A program made the translations under genes and the position numbers. From assembly GCA_009746045.1 (NCBI GenBank), contig RPFO01000819.1, positions 310,001-374,000 of the forward strand: a stretch of 64,000 nt of DNA, in the 5' to 3' direction. This DNA comes from Mesostigma viride. Taxonomy: Eukaryota > Streptophyta > Mesostigmatophyceae > Mesostigmatales > Mesostigmataceae. Positions within the stretch are counted from its first letter, which is position 1; each line of letters opens with the position of its first letter. Under the pieces are notes generated by a model. The model saw only the letters and a list, made by a program, of their open reading frames with translations, made no database searches and was not told where the DNA came from. Shown piece by piece: positions 10,876 through 21,960 of the stretch.

Positions 10876-11258
10876 CAAGGAGACAACCAGCGCAGGCCAG
10901 AAATCGGGAGAATCCGGACCATGGTAGCTCGAGCCTGCCGTTATCTTGTCCGCGTGTTCGAGTCGTTCAGGATGATGAAGATGAATGGTGATGGAAATGT
11001 GTATCCTTGTGCATTGAAATTATGGCTGGCTTACGTGTAGAGCGACTAGATGACCTAGACGGTGGGGCCGGAAACAGCATGCTTGATCAGGGCGTGTGTT
11101 TTGAGCCTAACTGGCCGGGAGTGTCTAGTGGTGAGCACCATTGCTGCGATCGCCGCTCTCCCACCATTTACGAGGAAATACCCGCAAATGGAGAACCACT
11201 GAAAAGGTCTAGCTAGTCAGTCATCACGTTAGCCATGCCATGATTCCAAACGCCCAAG
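10876..11258 (+). mobile_element. SINE-like repeat, copy A (383 bp)
   Basis: It begins CAAGGAGACAACCAGCGCAG and ends TTCCAAACGCCCAAG. Copies at 22876-21961 (reverse, interrupted), 27641-28022 and 43898-44094 match along most of their length. GTTCGAGTC near 10958 fits the Pol III B-box consensus GWTCRANNC, and TAGCTCGAG about 30 nt upstream is a weak A-box. This suggests a tRNA-derived SINE. There is no coding capacity. Confidence 0.6.
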
Positions 11259-11388
11259 ATCTGCACACATTAGCATATCACCGCTGGTCTGCCTGGCATC
11301 TACCCGCAAGCGTCCCTCACATTAAAGCTCACGTCGGAGGATACTCATTGCAAGTACCTCGATCTTAACATTACCCTAGCTGTATGAA

Positions 11389-12155
11389 GGGTCCACCACT
11401 TCGGTGCGCACTTCTTACGGGACCACGCCCCCGTGCCCTTTACAGAAGGGTGTGTGGCAGGGCTGCGTGCTGTCGCCCTACCTGTTCATTATTGTGGTCG
11501 AATACGTAATGATTCAGGCGCGCAAGCGATTTGCCCGCATCGTGGGTAGGGCCACCAGGGGTGCAGGTCGCTAACAAATACTGGCATGGCGGAGCGGACA
11601 CGGAGATTTGGCTGGCAGACATCATCTACGCAGACGACACCACGGCCTCTTCGAGGACACTGGGCACGCGCAGACATGGCTTGACTGCCTGGCTATCGAG
11701 GCCGGTGCCGAGTGGGGCTTGAGGTCAGCAAGAAGACAGAGGCCCTGGCGGTTGGGCTCACCCCGACTCACCGCCACCCCTCTATCTCCTCGACGGCTCT
11801 CGAGTCCTGTATCGGGACCGCGTCAAGCTGCTGGGCTGCCAGCCTGCTCCCCAGCTCAGTGCGAGGTTGATGTGGACCATCGCATCTCCCTCGCCTGGCA
11901 CGCTTTACGCCAGTACCGGGCCCTGTGGCGCAAGCCCCTGGGCAAGATCGAGATACAGGACCTGTTCAAGGTCCTCGTCCTTCCTGTTAATCTCACGTAT
12001 GCGTCCGAGACGTGGACCCTCACCGCCGACCTGGCCCGCAAGCTGGACGGCGCGGTCACCAACATGCTGCGTTCCATTTTCAGAGTAGGATATGCTGCTC
12101 ATGTCCGCAATGAGGACCTGTACCAGGGCATGCCATACATCACCAGCACCATTAA
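11389..12155 (+). pseudogene. LINE C, 5' part: degenerate RT fragment
   Basis: It parallels LINE A: GVWQGCVLSPYLF, IIYADD, KTEALAVG-like, LTYASETWTLTADLARKLDGA and AHVRNEDLYQGMPYITST. The frame is broken near 11700 and 11900. The copy stops at CACCATTAA, where a TTAA element is inserted, and resumes at 13849 with GCAGCGGCGC, exactly where LINE A continues (GCAGCGTCGC at 6069). Confidence 0.85.
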
Positions 12156-13844
12156 CCCCTAAATGGTCTTGCGGCCGATTTTCCGCCAAAAATCGAGTTC
12201 CAGCCGATGCATCGGCCCCTTCTCGGGCGACCAAATGCCGCGAAAACTATTGAGAATTAGGAAAAGTTTAGCTGAGAAGATCGAAAGTTTATAAAATACT
12301 CTAAAGCATGGTATATGGGTTTGCATACTTCTGACAAAGTTATAGAGGTGTTCTGGCCGGTCAAAGTACAAGGGGTCAGGGTACTTTTTCACGTACAACG
12401 TGCATTCCGGAAAACGACGACCTGGCCATGGCGGCTTGCGCCCACGCATGGCATTTACGTTTTCGTTCGAATTTTCTGACCAAACTTAGGATATTGATTT
12501 TATACGTCCTAAAGATCATACAGGCCAATTTTTGGTTCGCGGGAATGCCATTTGATAGGTGTCGGCAGCGTTCTTGCTGGAAAAAACTGCGATCAGGCCG
12601 GACGATAGAAACGTTGACAGCAATACCTTTCCGGCGTATTTTAAAGGATATATCGGTCTCTTTGTACTTTTTATGATACATGGTAGTCGTAAGCGTGCAA
12701 GGGTGGCCAGAAATCGCCGAATCCAGCGACCATGCTGCACAACTTTGGTGTGCCGAAATGCGCCATTTTGCGGCCACCGCCTGGGCCAAGGTAACGCCAT
12801 CCATGCCTGGTAAAGCTTAATCATCGTTTTCCTATCGATGTGTGACGTTTATATATACGTTTTAGCTTGTGTAGCACATTCTTTTTGCATTATTCATGCT
12901 CTTTCTTGACCCTGGCCTGGCCCCTTTCTAAAACACCCTTCTTAGATGCTTCCCTCAGTCAGTTGACCTGCCACAGGGTGATGGTGATAAGTTTTAGAGG
13001 CTGTATGGGTTTGAATACCTCCATATATGTTTGCTATACATTTCCCATACACATATTGCATGAGTGTGAGGCAGTTGGCTGGTCTCTGTGGCATCATCAA
13101 GCACGTAACTGGTGAGTAAAAGATTCCCATTGACAGCATGTGCCACCAGGTGTGCTGGCCATCACCTGGCAAGCTATAGCAGCTTAGGCCTAGTTTATCC
13201 TTGCTAGGGCAGGCTGAAATAGGCTCAACATCACTAGTTTGTTGGTGGCTGCCTCCTAGAATGCATGCCTTGCGTAGGGTATCCGTACCACGTTACCTAC
13301 GTGCATGGACAAGGTAGCACCTGCACATAGGTGCCATGTAAGGGCAGTGTGATGATGCAGTTATGTTTCCCCATCATTGTGGAAGGGAAATGTATTGTTT
13401 GGCATGGTTGGTGGCCATATTAGTAGGTAGTATGCCCACCCTTACCCCCTTGGTTGCTTTTTACCAACGGTACCCCTATGGGCTTTACTGGGTGTAACTG
13501 CTGGTATACCCAACCAAATGATGACCCCAATGGCTCAAACTGTTCAGCAACTAATTGTTTATCATCCCTGAAGTGGTAGGTGCCTAGCTCTTATAACATA
13601 ATTCAAAATGCACATTCTACCAAAAATGAAAACGCGCGTCTTGACCCCCCTGACTTTGACGGCAGTTATATATGGCCTACCCTGCATATATGTGAGGTTG
13701 TGATATACCAACCCGAAGGGCAACTCATGGACATGCTTGGCCCCCAAGGACAGCCTTTGGATATGGGTAGGTTGGATGGCATCTGGTTTGCAAAATTGTG
13801 AAGATCCAGCCGATTTATCGGCAGGATCTCAGACCATTTAGGGG
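12156..13844. mobile_element. TTAA-target non-autonomous DNA transposon (1,689 bp)
   Basis: The terminal inverted repeat is CCCCTAAATGGTCT on the left and its complement on the right, flanked by TTAA at 12152-12155 and 13845-13848. The uninterrupted LINE A reads CACCATTAAGCAGCG, so LINE A provides an empty site with a single TTAA. A second, inner inverted motif, CCAGCCGAT then ATCGGC, lies close to each end. TTAA duplication with CCC-type termini is typical of piggyBac-like elements; Kolobok elements also duplicate TTAA. I found no transposase frame inside. Confidence 0.85.
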
Positions 13845-13848
13845 TTAA

Positions 13849-14305
13849 GCAGCGGCGCCTGCAGCTAGTAGGGCACTTAGCTCGCACCAACCAGGTAGAC
13901 ACCTCACGTGGCCCCCCCACAGGACTGCGACCAGCTCAGCCTGGCCAGCACCTCCTGACGTGGGCTGGGCCCAGTGATGTTAGACGCCGCGAGGCCCGCA
14001 CCTTCAAAGAACAGCTAGTAGAGGACATGGGGGGCCTAGGCCTCTCCGTGATTTGGACGAAGATGATGGACAAGCCGCCAAGTGGGCCCAGGTCATAGAG
14101 GACAACGAGCCCCCCCCTGTGGGGAAGCGCCCGCGTGTGCAAACCCGCGGGAGGCACGCCAGACAGCTCCCCTAGGGCAGCGTGCGGCTGTCCAGATAGA
14201 TGCTGTAGGTAGAATGCTGTTAGATAGATGTCGTAGGTAGCTGATGTAGATAGATTAGACCGGTAGGACTGTTTGCACCCATCCATCCATCCATCCATCC
14301 ATCGG
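13849..14305 (+). pseudogene. LINE C, 3' part and CATC tail
   Basis: It continues with LQLVGHLARTNQVDTS-like and EDMGGLGLSVIW-like sequence, then a 3' end with TAGATAGATG-type units, TTAGACCGGTAGGACTG and six CATC units, ending CATCGGGGTTAA. Confidence 0.8.
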
Positions 14306-14311
14306 GGTTAA

Positions 14312-16217
14312 GGGGACTCGCACGTCCAAAAGCCTGAAAAACTGACTTAATGAATTTCAGTTCCAATGCACTCGGGAACCATCTAGTGATGATTGAGTAC
14401 CATAAATATGATGTTTGGACATTCATGCCACCACTTGTTGGGGGTACTACGCCCAACCACGCACCGGTGGCGAGCTAAAAATAGAAAAAGACGCTATTTA
14501 TGAGATATTTTGCCCAAGACAAACCACTTATCCAAATGACCTGCCCATACATTTCTGCAAAGTTCCCCCACTTTTTTAAAAGCTGGGCTATTTACATGGC
14601 CAAAATGGTCACATTTGTTTGAGTTATTAATTTTCCCGCAAAATGGGTACTTTTTTGAGCCAAAAAAAATAAATCAAATCATTAACACATCAGATTGGGT
14701 CATCCATACATTTTACATTCCACTGAGTGGGGGGAAACACAACCCCAAAGTTTGAGCTCATTCTGACAAGCGTAGCTCAAGTTATTGATTTTCCTGTGAT
14801 GCCACCTGGGTAGACGCTAAAAGAGAATTGAGCTAGTGCTGAGCCAAAATGACATCTGTTTTGCTACCCTAGACACCCAAAAACATGCCCACTTTGATCA
14901 CGGAGTGTGAGGAGGATGTCCGGAGCGTCATACGCCCCACCCCTCCATCGTCACAGCCAGCCTTGTGAGTCTACCCTTAACAACAAGGCTGGTAGGACGA
15001 CACGCCTGAGCAGCATATGTCATGCCTATCTCAGGCTAATAATGTGTGATTTTGTGCCAACAACCAAGTTGTTCCACCCAACAACACATTAAAAACCCTC
15101 TTCCAAAATGCCCAACAAGCCGGACATGTGGAGGACCACACACGCAGTATATAAAGAGAAAATAAGCTGACTTTTTATCCAGCCAACCTGTGGCTAGCTG
15201 CTCTGGTTAGCATGACAAAGGCTATCATTTACTCAGTGGGAAAGGTGAAGAGACCATTGGAACAACCTACCTGATGCATGTGCCACCAAAGCATTGTGTC
15301 CCGCAAAATGCACACTGCCTCCTTTCTAACAAGCACGAGCCACTTTCTTTAGGAGACAGGTGCCAGCTCGTCAGTGTCTGGGGAAAATGATGCCGCTGCT
15401 TAGGAAGACCGCGTGAATTTCCTCGAACACAACTGTCTATAAAGCAAAAGAAATTTCAGAGAAGCATGGAAATAAAAGCATTACACCTTCCCGACAGGTT
15501 GTGGGCCACGCGCTGCAGCAAGCCAGCCACGTCACAGACGAACTTGCTAAAAAACATCCAGGAATCCAGCGATGCAGCGCCAGGACCCGCAACTTCATGG
15601 CTGCATCTGGCCGGAAAGAAGGCAAAAAGCTTACGCTCAACGAGCTAAGAAAGCAGGAAAGCGCTATCTTAGGACGTTTAATACAAGAACGTACCATAAC
15701 GGGCATTTATTCGTGCCCAGGCGCACAAGAAAGGCCACCCTTTCATGGAGAGGTCGGGCGCGCATCGCGCAGGCCTAATGTTATCTTACCGCAAAATGAC
15801 GGGAAAGGTAAAGATAGCAGCGGGAATTTTTACGGCTTTAGAAACATCATTAAACTAGCTTCCATTAGGACCATCAAAACTGGCAACAATCGACAATCAC
15901 ACCTGCAGGCATCAATTATACTTAATTCATCCCGACAGAAATTCAGGCCGGACCCCCCCTGCCGATGGTAAAGAAAAAGAGCCCGCGACATTATAGATCG
16001 CAACTATCCCACCATAAATTAGAATCAGTAACTAATTTTCTCCAAGAATCGAGCATTTTTTCTGCTTTCCGCGAGCCAGATTTGTCACGTTTCGTCTTAA
16101 AGCAGTCGCCATGGCCACTTCCGCAAGGGGTGCGCGCACCGTGCACCCACTTTTCACGGTACGGAGGGTACCGCGGAATTTTTTTGGCGCGGAAAATATT
16201 CGCCGCGCCGAGTCCCC
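14312..16217. mobile_element. Probable TTAA-type transposon related to the 16277-20103 element
   Basis: The left end is TTAA then GGGGACTCG; the right end is the complement CGAGTCCCC. The right subterminal block (GGTACCGCGGAATTTTTTTG then GCGCGGAAAATATTC) matches that of the 16277-20103 element, and both share interior phrases such as AGCTCATTCTGAC and a long A-tract followed by TCAAATCA. The right TTAA is missing; a 5'-truncated AT-tailed retroelement end occupies that place. The interior has one modest plus-strand frame at about 15501-15971 (no ATG start) that I do not recognise. Confidence 0.45.
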
Positions 16218-16272
16218 GCGCTCCGTGACTCCCCAATTACGGGAGCACGAGTCTAATTAATTAATTAATTCA
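16218..16272 (+). repeat. Hairpin plus (TTAA)n retroelement 3' end
   Basis: It reads GCTCCGTGACTCCCC then GGGAGCACGAGTCTAATTAA, with a tail of TTAA units. It is homologous to the arms of the 7624-8119 element, and its tail abuts the 3.8-kb TTAA transposon. Confidence 0.55.
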
Positions 16273-16299
16273 TTAAGGGGTCCGGACACACCTGAACCC

Positions 16300-17128
16300 C
16301 CCCAAGTTGAATACACGTGTTTTGCACTCAATACCCATTCTGGCAATGCAAATTATGATGGGGGGCCATAAATATGACCCTTGGGCATGCATCTGGCTAC
16401 TTTTTGAGTTCAAGGTCCATCACCATACATGTGCACGGAGCTATTTTTAGCGCGCACACCCCCTAAAAGCACGGATTGCCTAGGACAACCCCCCCACACT
16501 TGTGGACCAAACACCTCATTTTTGTCAAATCCCCACCCAGACCAAAGAATGGAGCTAATTTGCAGCACCAAAATCGCACGTCTGGGCATACTTATGCAGT
16601 TTACCGAAAAATACGTCTTTTTTGTGACTAAAAAAAAAAAATCAAATCAAATACGCATGGGTTGGGCCCAGGGAGTCAAAAATAACTTCCACAGGGTGGG
16701 AATATCAATGGGACCAATTTTCAGCTCATTCTGACCACGTATGTGAACAGTTATGTTCTGTTGTATGAAAAAAAAAATGCACGAAAATACGGTTTTATGC
16801 CAAATGGCTGCACCAATCACAACCTTGCCCACCACAGTGTGGGCCAAACAAGGTGCCAGCAAGTTATTTATCATGCAAACTATCTTGGAATCAAAATTCA
16901 GGTCGTTCTGAGCTAGACTGATGGCATAAACTAGTGTCCTCAACTACCACCCTGTAAGCCATGCAACATGCAGGCAAAGGGGTTCCACCAATACATGCAT
17001 AGACAATCCCCCTGCTGGGGCAGGGCAGAGTCAATAAACATCATGAAAGTAAAAATAAACAACACCATGGTCCTACCATGCAACACCCATGATGGCATGA
17101 GGCACCTAATAACACATGGCGGCTAGGA
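16300..17128. other. Subterminal non-coding region of the TTAA transposon
   Basis: About 830 bp between the left terminal repeat and the transposase stop. It is A-tract rich and contains AGCTCATTCTGACCACG and related phrases also present at 14740 and in the 172-bp satellite at 48.5 kb. No gene seen. Confidence 0.4.
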
Positions 17129-19597
17129 CTAGTCCTCATCTGAGCTGTCACCCTCCCCACAGCAGTTGGGGCAAAACCACGGTTCCCGTTCCTGGGGCAG
17201 GGTCTTGAGGGTGAGACCAACGCACAGCATGTGAGCCCCATGCCCATCCACATCCGGGGTGTCGCACAGCAGGAAGGGGTTGGCGTCAGTGCTAGCCGCC
17301 CCCATGCATTTGATGCACAACACCCTGTCCACGCCATCATCAGAGCTGGTACTGCTGGCATCTCCCCCCTCGTCCTCCCCGCTGGCCACATCCTCATAGC
17401 CGCATCCATGCTCGTACTTGGCGGCTGCCTCCTTCTCCTTGGACCAGTTCAGCCCCTTTGCAATCCGCGACCGCTTCTGCTGCCGTCTCTTGAAGTTAGG
17501 GTCCCGCTTGGTTTCCTGCTTCAGGGTGCGCTCCTTCCGCAACGTCTCCAGCTGGTCCGTCACCGCCTCGGTCACCGCTATGCCCAGCTTGGCCGCCAGC
17601 ACTGACCACCAATCTTCTCCATCACGGGCCTTGAGCACGCCCATCATGCAGGCATACGGCCAACGCAAACCCGCAAAGCCCCCCTTGCCCCCTGGCACAA
17701 AGCCGATCTGCACGGAGTGGTGGAATTCATTCATGTTGGACGAGGCATCATGGTTGCAGCGGTCAAGCAGTGCAGGGTTCACATACTTCTCAACGGCGTT
17801 GTCCACCACACCACGCACGTCCACAATCACCCCCTTGCTGGTAGCCTCGGCAGGCGGCAGCCAGCGTCCTCCCTTCCAGCCCGGCCTGTTGCTGGTTCCC
17901 TTTGCCACGCCACACCAATCCTCCTTCGTCACCTCCTTAGTCTCCTTGTCCTTGTGGTGGTTGCAGTACGTCTCACACCCGTCGTGCTTGTTGAAACAGT
18001 GGTCTATCAGGTTGTGCATTGCCTGTGACAGCCACTCCCCCTTCATGTGCCCATTAATGCGAATGCACCACCTGAAACTGGTACATATGTGGGTGATGAC
18101 ATCATCTGTGAGAACCTTGGGCAGCTTGGACAAGTGCTCCTTCCTTGCTTTCAGAAGTGAACCATACAGGCAGTTGCCTAAATGGTTCAGATCTTCCTGC
18201 TTGGCTGGCACGTGCTCCGTGAGCTTCTCCTGCACCACAGCGTACCAGGATGTGTCACCATCGCTGACCACCTCTGCTGCGTACAGGCGCTGCTGCCTTG
18301 GCTTAGCACAATCCCCCCCTCCCCTCCCTCCCCTCTCTCCTTGCACACCATGCCAATGTTGAGGCCATCCTGCAGTGACATGAGGTCATTTAAGAGGGCT
18401 ACCGCCCCCCATGCCTCCATGCTCTTGCTGGACCCACCGTGATTCCGCCAGCACACGTGCTCAGCCCCTCATCATTGCTACCCCTTGGTTGCTCACACGT
18501 GGGGCACCACCTACCTGAGATGTGGATACCAACAACCTTCTTGCTGGGGCTATGGATCAAAAGCTGCTGCCCCCACAAACTCTTGAACCCCCTATTGGCC
18601 CAGCTCCCATCAAAGCTCACCCTGCAGCCCTGCCTACCCTTCCCATCCATCTTGAACCGCTTGCACTTCATCTCCATCTCTCGTACCGCCACTCTGTTCT
18701 CCTTGATCACCTCAATCAGATGCTCCATGACCACCTGCTCCACAGCACGCACATCCTTATCCCACGTGTCGTGCCCACGTGGGAACCTAATGCCAAGCAC
18801 GACGGAGAGACGCACAAGCTGTTGGCGGGACAAGCCAAAGAGCACACCTGCACACGCCAGCAGGCTGCTACAAGCATTGCGCCTCACACCCAGCCTCAAA
18901 TCTGAGTTGGGCTGAAGAAGGGGAAAAGGCTGCCACCACGGCTCATTCTCATCACCCGCACCCTTTCCCCTCCCATCCGGGGCCGTGCTCAGCCTCAGTG
19001 GGCTTGCAAAAGGGATTGGTGCACCACAGCACAACATCCGAGCAGCTGCCCGCTTCGCGCTTTGGCTTCTCCAGCATGCCCAGCTTGAGAGTGAACCCTA
19101 AACAGCATGGGCACGGGAGGGCGGCAGCCATGGCCTCCAGCCCACAAGAATCCACAATAAGCCGGGGCATATCAAAAGGCAAGCCCTTGTCCTCGACAAC
19201 GGGAGGCAGCACGACAGCATCTCTGACTTGTTTACCATGCGGCAGCACTTTCTCATCATCGGGGCGACGGCCGGTAGTGATGTGGAGGATTCCTCGCTCG
19301 CTCCGCATCGCGCAGCACTCCCTCGTCCTCGACAGATGGAGCACCACCCGAATCGCCACCAGCTGTCGCCGTCAGCCCTTCCACCCCCGCGCTAGCAACC
19401 CATTCTGCCCGAGTCTGCTCATCCGCGGACTTACGAGGCCGCCCACCACGACGTTTGGCCTCATTTGTAGTCCCCGGCGGCCTGCCTCGACCCCTGCGCT
19501 CCTCAACAGGCGCAGGCAGCTCCACCCCGGATTCGTGTGCTGCGCGTTCTTGCTCCCAACGCGCATATTGAGCTCGCGATTGCCGCGTTCTGCCCAT
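17129..19597 (-). CDS. DDE transposase, Mutator-like/Kolobok-like, with a C-terminal PHD-like finger (interrupted)
   Basis: Starts at ATG 19597 (MGRTRQSRAQYARWE). Order: AT-hook-like RGRGRPPG and GGRPRK; zinc cluster CPCC then LWCTNPFC; an N-terminal domain RLGVRRNACSSLLACAG; VSFDGSWANRGFKSLWG (first Asp) and GRWCPTC; GGSSKSMEAW; VVSDGDTSWYAVV (second Asp); DLNHLGNCLYG; then SFRWCIRINGHMKGE and ETYCNHH. Residues from CIKCMG to FCPNCC form a PHD-like finger, before an acidic end. Likely splicing includes a 56-nt intron at 18348-18293. Frame changes near 19300, 18930 and 18450 are either short introns or mutations; at about 18450 the shift from STCAGGI to HGGSSKSMEA looks like a true 1-nt frameshift. 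It would cut and rejoin the element at TTAA. Confidence 0.65.
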
Positions 19598-19639
19598 GAT
19601 ATTGCGCTAATGCTCTGACGTGCTGGCCGGGGTCAAAAT

Positions 19640-20014
19640 CTACTTGCGAGCCCTAGACGGTTTGAAGCCGGTGTATTCCCCCCCGGCGTCGGGCCAGCGC
19701 TCATGAATGATCGTCTCTACCTCTTCGGGCAACTTTTTCGCTCCGCCCTTCTCGTCAAACCAGTTCATTTCTTTGGCAAAATGCCGGTATGCGGCGTGCC
19801 TGAATGCTTTGTTAGAGGCGTCCACCGTTTGCGGGGGGCGGTGATCCTCTGCAGCTGGGCGATTAATAAGATATTTCCTACCCAGAATTGGGATTAGCGG
19901 GACGTGCAACAAATTATTTTTACGCATCCACACGTACAGCTTCAATTGACAATCAACTTCCAGCTCTACGTCCGCGCAACTGTCCGCCATTTCCACCCCG
20001 CACACACTTTCCAT
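19640..20014 (-). CDS. Small transposon-borne protein with a P2X7-tail-like domain (124 aa)
   Basis: ATG at 20014 (MESVCGVEMADSC), stop at 19640. The C-terminal half reads NKAFRHAAYRHFAKEMNWF, ending GGEYTGFKPSRARK. An RHxAYR block, a basic middle and a final G-x-YTGFKP is the pattern of the P2X7 receptor intracellular (ballast) domain and of small proteins in animal and protist transposons; the usual paired cysteines are not obvious here. It lies just inside the right terminal repeat and upstream of the transposase, same strand, with a 42-bp gap, so it may be a first exon or a separate DNA-binding accessory. Confidence 0.5.
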   Translation of the reverse strand: MESVCGVEMADSCADVELEVDCQLKLYVWMRKNNLLHVPLIPILGRKYLINRPAAEDHRPPQTVDASNKAFRHAAYRHFAKEMNWFDEKGGAKKLPEEVETIIHERWPDAGGEYTGFKPSRARK

Positions 20015-20264
20015 TTCGCATTGCGAATTTCTGTGGTCCGGAGTCACTTTCGGTACCGGCGGGAATTTTTTGGCGCGAAATAATTCCGGTGTGTCCGGAC
20101 CCCTTAATTAACATTACCCATAACAAGAAGGGCTGGCGTACGGCTGTCTATGATAGGCGCAAGGATCCTAAATACCAGCAAATTCCTTTTATTCGTTACC
20201 CCGATATTCACAGTCTCAGGACTTTCCCACACAGCAAAATATGGTGTTGTTCTTAGTCAGTTAC

Positions 20265-21582
20265 ATCGTTTTTCCCGTCTTTGTTCTTATTGTGTCGATT
20301 TCATCATGACGTGTATGATCGAGGGGTCGACCACTTCGGTGCGCACTCAACACGGCATTACCCCGCCCTGCCCACTGCAGACCGGCGTCTGGCAGGGTTG
20401 CGTCCTGTCGCCGTACCTGTTTATTATTGTAGTGGATTATGCTATGCGCCAGGCACGTGCTCGCTTTGCTAGCATTGCAGGCCGTGCCCCTGGCCTAGCG
20501 ATCACGAACGAGCTTGGGGAAGGGGGGCCGACTAACAAGCAGAATTTACTAGCTGACCTCATTTACGCCGACGACATCACGCTCATCGAGAAGCCGGAGT
20601 CTGCCCAACTTTGGCTGGACTGGGCCTGGCGCTCGAGGCTCGGGCGGTTGGTCTAGAAATCAGCCCCAAAACGGAGGCCCTGGCCCTCGCCATGGCAGGG
20701 CCCCCACCCACACTCCGCCTCTTAGACGATGCCGAGGTCAACTACCCTCCTTCAGGCCGCTTCAAGCTGGCAGCTCGGCAGTTGGCTTCCCGACTGCGAG
20801 GACGACATGACGACACGGATCGGCATGGCGTGGGCGCACCTCCATGACCACCGCCGCTGGTGGAGCAACCCCGCCCTACCCCGGATCGTCAAGCGTGACC
20901 TCTTCAAGGTCGTCATTCTGACGATCCTGACCTACGGCGCCGAGACGTGGACACTGATGGCAGCACTGAGGAGCTGGAGCAACGACTCGACGGCGCCGTC
21001 ACCAAGATGCTGCGCATTGAAGGCCCTTAACATCCCCTTTGGCTTGCACATTAGTAATGAGGATTTGTACGCTGATTTGCCCTATGTTTCCCACATTATT
21101 AGGCACAGGCGCCTGGGCCTAGCCGGGCACCTGGCCCGCACAGATCAGGTAGATACATCAGATAGACTAGCTGGCACCAAGCCCGCCCAGCCTGGGCGAT
21201 ATGTCCTCACCTGGCGTGCCCCCGGCCGCGCGCGGCAGGGCCGCCACCCGTGGACTTTTCGTGATAGACTCGGCATGGACATGTGCTACACTAGACGTGA
21301 CGGGCTCACCCCCGGGCAGCCTCCTGGTTTGTCTGTAATATGGAGGCAGATGGTGCGCAAGGATAGATGGCAAGTAGTGATGAAGGAGACCACCCCCAAG
21401 CCTGCGGGGGGCTCCGCGTGTGACCAAGTGTATGGCATTCATAGCGATTCGGGCCGCGGTGCCCACACCCCTGTAACTAGGACCTAGATAGCTTATACCA
21501 TCCATTCCATCCCATGTTCCGCTCCCACTGAGGACTTATGCTCACGTGACGCAGTCACGTGTCTATTAATTAATTAATTAAT
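20265..21582 (+). pseudogene. LINE D: RT 3' half, near-continuous, with hairpin and (TTAA)n tail
   Basis: 20265-20656 reads TGVWQGCVLSPYLFIIVVDY, LLADLIYADDITLIEKPE (YADD box) and LDWAWRSRLG. After one shift near 20650 it continues VGLEISPKTEALALAM, then (20729-21487) DLFKVVILTILTYGAETWTL, NEDLYADLPYVSHIIRHRR, AGHLARTDQVDTSDRLAG and PGLSVIWRQMVRKDRWQVVM before TAG. The 3' UTR is about 60 bp with a hairpin (CACGTGAC, loop GCA, GTCACGTG, 21543-21561) and a (TTAA)n tail. It is the best preserved RT copy here. RT activity would copy its own RNA at a nicked target. Confidence 0.85.
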
Positions 21583-21960
21583 CACGACGCTTGTTGAACT
21601 CTTGCATTGTTTGTTGGTCAAAGACTATGACCGAGACATTATGCTCCGTCAAGTCCGGTGTTTTTTGCAACGTCACCCACATCTGTTAGGTGCTGCCCCT
21701 TGGCACAAGCTCTGCAAACAGGTCGTGGACCGGCTGGATCGCGCAGTATCTCCGCACATCTGAACCCTGTGGTGCCAGATCTCAAGGAGACAACCAGCCA
21801 GATCTCCTTTGCGGCCGCCGGTTCCGAGCCTGGAACTGGATTCGTTGTTCACATCGTCGCGTCGCTGCAGCAACACGATGTTTTCTGGCATACGCGGGCT
21901 TTTGGTTCCCGCCGCACATTTGAAAGTGCTATCCTCCGGATTTTTGCCTATGCAGTTTAG

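Larger units (their letters stand above)
16277..20103 (-). mobile_element. TTAA-target autonomous-type DNA transposon (3,827 bp)
   Basis: TTAA at 16273-16276 and 20104-20107 flanks a 16-bp perfect terminal inverted repeat GGGGTCCGGACACACC; a 17th to 20th base match with one mismatch extends it. It contains a minus-strand DDE transposase gene and a small upstream minus-strand gene. TTAA duplication with this kind of transposase favours a Kolobok-like assignment over piggyBac, by family knowledge. It sits in an AT-rich (TTAA)n retroelement tail. Frame breaks in the transposase suggest it no longer moves unaided. Confidence 0.8.

Noticed and set aside
14312-16217. Full TTAA-bounded transposon call
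   Set aside because: Kept only as probable: the right TTAA is missing and the terminal match is just 9 bp.
17231-19618. Plus-strand frames opposite the transposase
   Set aside because: Antisense shadows; conserved motifs (SFDGSW, SDGD, PHD-like cysteines) are all on the minus strand.
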